Source: Bradyrhizobium sp. Ai1a-2 (GTDB taxonomy: Bacteria > Pseudomonadota > Alphaproteobacteria > Rhizobiales > Xanthobacteraceae). Taken from it: a stretch of DNA of 41,346 nt. A program made the translations under genes and the position numbers. Below the pieces are notes generated by a model. It ran no database searches and was not told the origin of the DNA. It saw only the letters and a program-made list of their open reading frames with translations. The stretch is from contig NZ_AUEZ01000072.1 of NCBI RefSeq assembly GCF_000426245.1, positions 1 through 41,346 of the forward strand, given 5' to 3'. Each line of letters opens with the position of its first letter. Position 1 is the first letter of the stretch. Positions 35,866-41,346 of the stretch are shown piece by piece.

Positions 35866-36654
35866 AAATAGGGGGTGGACGGCGTACACCCCGGCGCAGG
35901 GCTACGTGCTCGCACGGCCGCGTTCGGCTCGGCAGTTACGTTTGCGGCCGAGCTGGACAAGGCCGGCTAACAAAGGAGCAAGTTCTACTTGCTCTTGGGG
36001 GCAGCCTCCAGATAAGATTGCTGAAGTCCCCGCAGGTGGCGAGAAGCTGCCGCGATACGACGCGCTTCCGTGTGGTTGGAAGTCGGTTCACTTCTGAAGG
36101 GATTGTTGTCGACACCAGGGTGTGCAGTAACGATTCCGCCGCCCGCAAGCCGACACCAGCGGATCTACCGACACAGCCTGCCCGTTTTTTATCGACCTGG
36201 CTGCCAGCAAGTCCTGCAAACAACCCTTCCCGCCTCGGCAACCACCATCACATGCCCACCTGCGGCTTAGGCGAGAGCATTTCTGCGCGGGACGAATTGC
36301 CGCGTTCTGCCGGCACAACGAAGCGAACGCACGATCTCGGCGCACCTTTTCCATGCACTCCCGTCATGTCATCCTTCGGTGGGGCGACTCTGCGCTTGCC
36401 GACAGCTGTTGGCGGCTCTTAGGACCCGGTCTCGAGTACAAACTCTTTCTTAGCATGCCATAAAAGGACGCGTAGCCACTCGTTGGAAATCAGTGGCCGC
36501 CCTAGATGCAGGCGCAGGCGTGTGATTTTCGTTGCGTGTGCTAATTGCGCATGGTGAAACTCCGATATCCGACTCTCGAACGGCCAATAATTCCGCCGAG
36601 AGTTGCTGGCGTCGTAGTTCGTGTTATGTTGGCGCCCAACCATGGAGACCAAAA
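35866..36654. other. Gene-poor stretch
   Basis: A plus-strand frame spans 35832-36422, but its sequence is low in recognisable structure and has no ribosome site. I see no family match on either strand. Confidence 0.4.
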
Positions 36655-36839
36655 GTGGTCAGAGCGAAAAAGAAGAATTCAACACGCAAGCCATACACTC
36701 CAGCTGACGTTAGTTGCTAAAGCAGCATTCGAAGGCAAGAACGCCGGTGCCGACAATCGCGAGACAGATGAAAAGAACCGAAAGCTCGTTGAGGCAGAAG
36801 GCTATAAAACTGGGCATCGGCCTCGGCCATCAGCGATAA
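36655..36839 (+). pseudogene. Small conserved rhizobial protein, frameshifted
   Basis: The first frame reads VRAKKKNSTRKPYTPADV. A one-base shift near 36715 leads to KQHSKARTPVPTIARQMKRT and SLRQKAIKLGIGLGHQR with a TAA at 36837-36839. The pattern (basic N-terminus, then a helix-turn-helix-like stretch ending in LGIGLGH) is that of small proteins of about 60 residues found in many copies in rhizobia. Function unknown; this copy is broken. Confidence 0.65.
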
Positions 36840-37232
36840 TTCGAGCTTTTAGGCAGCCGGCGGCTTCTTTCAATGAATTAGCCGCCGAAAAGCTCCACCA
36901 TGCCGCGCCGGTTGAAATCGATGACGGTTCATGGTTTTCATTTCTTGCTAGCGCCAAGATTACTTAGAAAGCAATATTTAGCGTTACTGCTGATCTGAGT
37001 CAGCCGGCAGCGCTTGAACAGGCCTCAAGAATTCATCGATCCCCCGGTCGTAAAGCATCCTGCCCACCGATCAAAGCTGTGTCCTTGGCTTTACTGAGGC
37101 AGAGTAAAGGATGGTCTATGCAAGGGGCCGCATGCCCGAAAAAAAGGACGAGCGGGGGAACCATTTCACAAAACTTTGAGGCTTGGCGGTGTAGGTGAAG
37201 TGGGGCGCTGTTGACCGAGAGTAGCCCAGGCG
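36840..37232. other. Gene-free stretch
   Basis: No supportable gene, RNA or regulatory element was seen on either strand. Confidence 0.4.
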
Positions 37233-37439
37233 ATGCCGAAAGAGCGGAAATTGTCACCGCTGGAGAAGCAGGCTGCGGACGCCCTTCGTCGCGCAAGACG
37301 GCTGCCCGTTGGTCCGAGCCGAAACGATCTGCGCCAGCTCGCAATGGGACTTCTCTGGCTGCATAGGAACGGTATGCAAGCTCTGGAGCAGGTGCGCGCA
37401 AAACCGGGCGCGAACCAAGGTGAGATAAGGCGCGAGTGA
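37233..37439 (+). CDS. Small hypothetical protein
   Basis: A 68-residue basic protein (MPKERKLSPLEKQAADALRR, then LPVGPSRNDLRQLAMGLLWL). The regular helical pattern and the RNDLRQLAxGLLWL block look like a conserved small rhizobial protein, but I cannot name the family. It has a weak ribosome site and lies alone among relics. Confidence 0.5.
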   Translation: MPKERKLSPLEKQAADALRRARRLPVGPSRNDLRQLAMGLLWLHRNGMQALEQVRAKPGANQGEIRRE

Positions 37440-37623
37440 TCAGACTTTGCTGACGCCATCTCAGTCGAATTGGGTGGCCCACGCCGCGCTCGATCTTGGT
37501 CAGTTGGCGGCACTTTCCAATTTGCGAAACGAGCTCGCCCATCTTTTTTGGAACCTTCGCTTTGATCGCTAAATGTTTTGGTCGCCGAGGCCTTGCCGAC
37601 GCTTGGCTCGGCGAGCCTTCACT

Positions 37624-37840
37624 GGGGCCGAGATTGTAGTTGGGCGCTCCATTGATCTCCTGCGCCGACCGCGACGCCGGACGGTCGAAGCGGTTGAGGA
37701 TCGCGAAGGCGGCGGCAACGCTTGCGATTACACCAAGCGAAGCGTGGAAGGCGACGGGCGCATCCAACGCCCTGCCCGCGGCAATCGGACAAAGGCATCA
37801 CCGCGAAGAACAACGTTAACCCTGCTTCACCATAGGTCAT
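37624..37840 (-). pseudogene. fixN: fixN (ccoN) N-terminal fragment
   Basis: The minus strand reads MTYGEAGLTLFFAVM, then after a frameshift near 37790 AAGRALDAPVAFHASLG and VIASVAAAFAILNRF, with QEINGAPNYNLGP. This is the N-terminus of the catalytic subunit of the high-affinity cbb3 cytochrome oxidase used by bacteroids. It stops matching after NYNLGP, and none of the heme-binding helices remains. No FixK site was found upstream. Confidence 0.75.
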
Positions 37841-38125
37841 TTGGTGGTTTGAGATGGTTACATGGCGGATTCTCTCTGAGGAGGCATCTGCCCCCGTGGC
37901 CCGGATTCCGCTCTAGTTCGATCGGGGCTCGAGGGCAGAGCATGTGCTGGGGCGAGCGATTTCAGAAGGAGCGTCGCCCGCGCGCACTCGACGTGGACTG
38001 TTGTGCTACCGCCCCGTGGGAGTCCGCCCAGGCCAGGGCGGCGGTGAAGATCACGAAAACCTACACCACGCGCTAGCGAGACAAATATCGGATCGACGGG
38101 TATAGCGCCCCTCCTGTTGTAGCTG

Positions 38126-38557
38126 CTAGGTGCTGTTGCGGGAGCACCATTGCAAAGCGTGCATCACGTCGCTGCGCGAAATGATCCCGGCAAGACGTTG
38201 CCCACTCTCGATCACCGGCATGCTTGTGATCCGATGATTGACTATAAGCTCAAGCACCCTCGTCAACTTCGTCTCCGTCCCGACATAAATGAACTCCGGC
38301 GTCATGACGTCCATGACTGCCAATTTCATCAGATCGTCATAGCGCCGCATAATGCGAGCGCGGGTGAAGCCAAAGCACGCCAAGGCATCGAACTTTGAAA
38401 CCATGCCGATCACCTGCGACTGATCTTCAACAGGATAGGCGTTGAAATCATCCCTTTCGAAGAGACCACAGAGCTCACGCAACGTGAGGTCGCGCGTGAC
38501 GACCTTCGGCGCGCGGGTCATGTGGCCTCCAACAGTTTGTTGGAGGAATCTGTCCAA
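38126..38557 (-). CDS. CBS-domain-pair protein
   Basis: A 143-residue protein made of two CBS domains (about 12-70 and 82-138), which bind adenine nucleotides and act as small-molecule sensors. Motifs are MTRAPKVVTRDLTLRELCGL, VIGMVSKFDAL, the MTPEFIYVGTETKLTRVLEL segment and LAGIISRSDVMHAL. Relatives usually begin RFL-x-Q-TV before the first CBS domain, which supports the TTG start at 38557; the alternative ATG at 38521 has GGAGG just upstream. Role unknown. Confidence 0.85.
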   Translation of the reverse strand: MDRFLQQTVGGHMTRAPKVVTRDLTLRELCGLFERDDFNAYPVEDQSQVIGMVSKFDALACFGFTRARIMRRYDDLMKLAVMDVMTPEFIYVGTETKLTRVLELIVNHRITSMPVIESGQRLAGIISRSDVMHALQWCSRNST

Positions 38558-38588
38558 GTATCATTCCCCTCGCCGGCTGAACACCAAT

Positions 38589-38740
38589 TCACTCCCCTCC
38601 CCTGAGGCCTGTCGCCTTAAGTGAAATTCCGACGTTGTTGAACAGGACCTGCAGCGGCGCGCCGTTGAGCAGCTCCTTGACCTCAGCTATGGCGAGCGGA
38701 AGCGCGCGATCGTGGCTCAACTCGACGTGCAAATGTTCAT
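38589..38740 (-). pseudogene. Possible short-chain dehydrogenase fragment
   Basis: The end of a minus-strand frame reads LPLAIAEVKELLNGAPLQVL and FNNVGISLKATG, resembling the NNAG-containing segment of short-chain dehydrogenases (Ala of NNAG is Val here). The cofactor-binding N-terminus and the catalytic YxxxK part are absent, and the sequence upstream in the same frame does not match. Confidence 0.45.
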
Positions 38741-39030
38741 GGCTGCCGGAATGCCACGGGCAACGCCGCGCTTGAGAAGGCTGACCCACGCAGCTGACCA
38801 TGCGCGAGCTCGCTTTCGAGAACGGTTTTCCGGTGGCGTATTCAAACACGCGTGACACGCCCATCAAGTCCAACGTCTTCCGCTCTCCGTACGCATCGCG
38901 GAATCGATCGGTCTGAAATGGGCAAACGGCAAGCTCTGCCATCGAGGACGGGCCGGAGCCCGCATCATAACTTAGTAGGTCAAGACTCAAACGCACCCCA
39001 TGATCTCTTTGCGAACGTGGCTTATCGTTC

Positions 39031-39046
39031 TGCAGAATTTGGGCCA
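39031..39046 (-). promoter_or_regulatory. Possible sigma-54 promoter
   Basis: The minus strand reads TGGCCCAAATTCTGCA, with GG-N10-GC spacing. It lies 40-60 bases from the NifA-like half palindrome at 39089-39104 and points to a frame (38996-38589) without recognised function. It may be a relic of a nif-type promoter. Confidence 0.3.
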
Positions 39047-39086
39047 GCGTAAGCGAAGCGGGTTGCCTTTTGACTTTTTCCCGAGC

Positions 39087-39165
39087 AACGTCGCGTTCGC
39101 AACAGGTTGGTGGATTGGAAACAAGCCGCGCGTTCGCTTTCGGACAGAAAGCGCGTGCCGCGCGT
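39087..39165. repeat. Diverged repeat, copy 2
   Basis: This stretch matches 33681-33762 (AACGTCGCGTTCGCAACAGG onward to CGGACAGAAAGCGCGTGC). Its start, CGT-N10-ACA, is one base from the NifA site TGT-N10-ACA. Confidence 0.5.
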
Positions 39166-39850
39166 TCCAGCTAATTCCAGCGGCAATATGGGAAGGGTCT
39201 GGCAATTGGCCCAGCTCTTGCTCCGTCAGCTGTGGCGCACGGTCGAATGCATCGCCAGGAAGTCCAGCGAACTTTCGCTTCCAATCGACGACTTGACGTG
39301 CCGCAGTGCGCCACATTCCAGTTGAGCTGGCGCGCGATGTGCTTCTGCTTCCATCTCGCTAACCCCGAACCCGACTGCAACAGGATTCAGACAGATTGCC
39401 GAAAACATCAAACGAGAGCGGCTATCGCGTATCTAGCGAGGCCTCACCGCTCCGCTCACCAATCGGATCCCCGTCGCAGGGAGCGGAAAGTTGAAATCCC
39501 GTCCAATTGGTATCCCGACGAGCGAGCCAGACGATTTTGGTGGGGACCGGACATGTTGAGCATCGTTAAGCGCCATGTCTGGTCGTCGCAATCGGACAAT
39601 GGCTCTCAGCAGGTTAAGCGAGCAGGGTCGCGCGAGACGCAGCACCACGGCAACCTCGCAGGTTGCGCGATACAACCAGCTACCCTATACGAAAGGGCTC
39701 GATGTAGCGGAGCACGGGCGTCGGCTCACCAGAGAGGCCGGCGGCCGTGCTGGCGCATGTAGCACGACCGACGTCCGAGAAAGCTATTGCTCGTATAGGC
39801 GAAATCCGACACCTTGCACTACTTGAGCATCATCGATTGGGTAAATTAGA
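39166..39850. other. Gene-poor stretch before the cold-shock gene
   Basis: Short open frames on both strands (such as 38987-39316 minus, with WKRKFAGLPGDAFDRAPQL) look partly protein-like, but I cannot place them in a family. The promoter of the cold-shock gene must lie near 39780-39850. Confidence 0.35.
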
Positions 39851-40054
39851 ATGCCAAAAGGAACGGTAAAGCTGTTCAAGCAAGACCAAGGCTTTGGTTT
39901 CATAAAGCCGGATACAGGCGGTGAAGACATTTTCTTCCACGTCAGCAGTTTGCTGCCAGGCGCAACGCCAAGGCAAGGCGACATCGTCAGCTATGAAGTC
40001 GGTGTAGACCGGAAGACAGGACGTAGTAGAGCGCAGAACGTCGTGATCAGTTAG
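39851..40054 (+). CDS. Cold-shock domain protein (CspA type)
   Basis: A 67-residue single cold-shock domain that binds single-stranded RNA and DNA. The RNP-1 motif is GFGFIKP (residues 14-20) and RNP-2 is DIFFHVS (26-32); the usual KGTVKLF-x-x-x-x-GFGFI start is present. The length is complete. It stands alone, with no clear ribosome site immediately before the ATG. Confidence 0.93.
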   Translation: MPKGTVKLFKQDQGFGFIKPDTGGEDIFFHVSSLLPGATPRQGDIVSYEVGVDRKTGRSRAQNVVIS

Positions 40055-40283
40055 CGCAAACGACTCCCGGTGGGCTCATCACGCCTTGCATAAGAACGCT
40101 TGCGGGACGGTCCACTGTTGAAGGCACCGTTCAGCCTTCGAGCCAATCACGCGCCGGCAAGCATGGTGTGTTGCTTCGCGACGGCGAGCGCATTTGACTG
40201 AGCGCTACTAACAAGATTACCCGCCAAGTATGGCGGGCATCTGGCGCTCTGGCTCTGGCGCTGCCACTGCTTGGTGTCGAACC

Positions 40284-40788
40284 TCAATCGGTCGAATAGA
40301 ACGCTTCCCGGATGGGATTGGAGATCGCGCCCGAGCCAATGATCGCCGTCTGGGTCATGATTATGCCGACAACACGGTTTGCCGGATCGATCCAAAACTG
40401 CGTGCCGTAGATACCACCCCACCCATAGCTACCGGCAGGAAGACGACTCCTGGCTGCAGCCGGATCGGTGATGATCCCAAAGCCTAGCGTAAAGCCCCAA
40501 CCCGGCCCACGAATTGTCGGCGAGGCGGAACAGGTCGTTGTCGCTGAACAGCTCGGTGCTCCCGACCTCGCGAACGCCAACTCTACGGCTGTAGACCGGG
40601 CGGCCGTTCTGGAGGATCAGCACCACAATACCCGGAGTGCTGCGCCCTTCGATCAATCCGCGAAGGGTTTCATCAAGCTTCACGTTGCGCGCCTCGGGTG
40701 CAGAGGCTTGCGTCACCGGGGCGGGATAGGGCGCGAACCCTATCACTCCTGCCCCAAACAGTCCAATCACAAGACGACGTGAGATCAT
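40284..40788 (-). pseudogene. Beta-lactamase-family serine hydrolase, internal deletion
   Basis: The N-terminal piece (40788 to about 40530) has a signal peptide (ISRRLVIGLFGAGVIGF) and the start of a class-C-like domain: TPGIVVLILQNGRPVYSRRV, then FSDNDLFRLA. The sequence then jumps, with a change of frame, to the C-terminal end (GPGWGFTLGFGIITDP, GSYGWGGIYGTQFWIDP, VVGIIMTQ) ending at 40284. The whole middle, including the catalytic S-x-x-K and Y-x-N motifs, is deleted near 40525, so the protein cannot be active. Confidence 0.8.
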
Positions 40789-41088
40789 GATGTTCTCCCG
40801 TAGACCCCGTTCTGACCGCCCATTCTCCCGCTATGCCAGATCCGTACCAATACGAGGTTAGACGGCGCCATAGCACTTCTGATTCGAGCGCAAAAGGCAA
40901 CGGACGCGATGGACGAACTCGATGTAGCCAACCTGGAGTTTCATGCTTTTGACAGCAGTGAAGGAGCCGAACCTGCTGATCACGTGACGCAAATCAACGG
41001 CCAGCCCCGGCCACTCTTCCACGGTTTCGCTACCTAGGAGCCCGTCCAGATAGCTTTCTGGTTGGCGCATTTCGACACGAAATCCCGC
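40789..41088. other. Gap before right-end transposase
   Basis: A 70-codon minus-strand frame (41070-40858) is present but unrecognised. The left end of the IS1182-type element should be in this stretch; I could not identify its inverted repeat. Confidence 0.35.
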
Positions 41089-41346
41089 TCATGGGGGCCT
41101 TGCGAGGTTAGCGAGCTTCACGAGGTTGTGGGCGGTGCAGATTATCGCCCATTCGGCACGCACGTTTGCCAGGCCCCGCAACAGGAACTGGCGGAAGCCG
41201 CGCGCCTGCTTGATCTGTCCGAACACCGCCTCCACGATCTGCTTTCTTAGCCGGTAGGGGGTGTCGAAGCCGCCATCGGCAATCTTTTTTCTCATCGCCT
41301 GTGTCAGCGGTCCGCCGACCTTGCCGTTGTCGGCGGTGGGGCGCTT
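41089..41346 (-). CDS. IS1182-type transposase, C-terminal part
   Basis: The minus-strand frame runs off the window edge. The visible C-terminus has TPYRLRKQIVEAVFGQIKQA, the RGFRQFLLRGLANVRAEWAI segment and CTAHNLVKLAN, which is the conserved end (with the catalytic Glu) of IS5/IS1182-group DDE transposases. Whether the gene is intact cannot be judged. Confidence 0.85.
   Translation of the reverse strand, partial: KRPTADNGKVGGPLTQAMRKKIADGGFDTPYRLRKQIVEAVFGQIKQARGFRQFLLRGLANVRAEWAIICTAHNLVKLANLARPP

Overview
The window looks like part of a symbiosis island of a Bradyrhizobium-type alphaproteobacterium. The evidence is GC-rich coding DNA in rhizobial gene orders, two sequences matching the nod box, a sigma-54-preceded uptake hydrogenase (hup) operon, a remnant of a cbb3 oxidase gene (fixN), a pectinesterase remnant, and many insertion-sequence fragments. 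The assignment is inferred from gene families and motifs, not from a database search.

Layout. 1-1518 holds insertion-sequence debris: an IS3 transposase with an in-frame stop and an orphan OrfA. 1702-3036 is a dicarboxylate transporter (dctA). 3550-4111 is a TonB-dependent receptor pseudogene in two pieces of opposite orientation. 4107-16430 is an aerobic cobalamin cluster: cobF, a CbiM-like metal transporter, cobA, cobB, cobM, cobE, cobL, cobK (opposite strand), cobJ, cobI, cobH, cobG and a cobN remnant. It has two cobalamin riboswitches, one before the transporter-cobF pair and one before cobN-cobG and the genes after them. 16500-16960 is a ruined cobO.

17183-18989 carries a 4'-phosphopantetheinyl transferase and small overlapping ORFs that lie downstream of a nod box. 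19216-32877 is a tight, same-strand hydrogenase operon, hupSLCDFGHIJK-hypABFCDE, read right to left from a sigma-54 promoter at 32931-32947. 33000-41346 is gene-poor and full of relics: IS110, SRAP peptidase, pectinesterase, a small conserved protein, fixN, a short-chain dehydrogenase and a beta-lactamase-fold hydrolase. It also holds a second nod box followed by a terminator with no large ORF between them, an intact CBS-domain gene, a cold-shock gene, and the C-terminal end of an IS1182-type transposase.

How it works together. The hup operon encodes the membrane-anchored H2-uptake [NiFe] hydrogenase (HupSL with cytochrome b HupC), its protease HupD, the chaperones HupF-K and the Ni/Fe-CN-CO cofactor machinery HypA-F. 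In a root nodule this would recycle H2 made by nitrogenase. Only hupG looks damaged. The cob cluster would make the corrin ring up to hydrogenobyrinic acid a,c-diamide, but cobalt insertion is broken. cobN has lost its N-terminal half and is fused in frame to a DUF1636 gene, no cobW is present, cobO is ruined and cobE is frameshifted. This looks like a decaying copy of the pathway that still has well-formed B12 riboswitches. The most interesting leads are the DUF1636::CobN chimera, the two nod-box units with unexplained downstream content, and the cobK gene lying antisense inside the cob operon.
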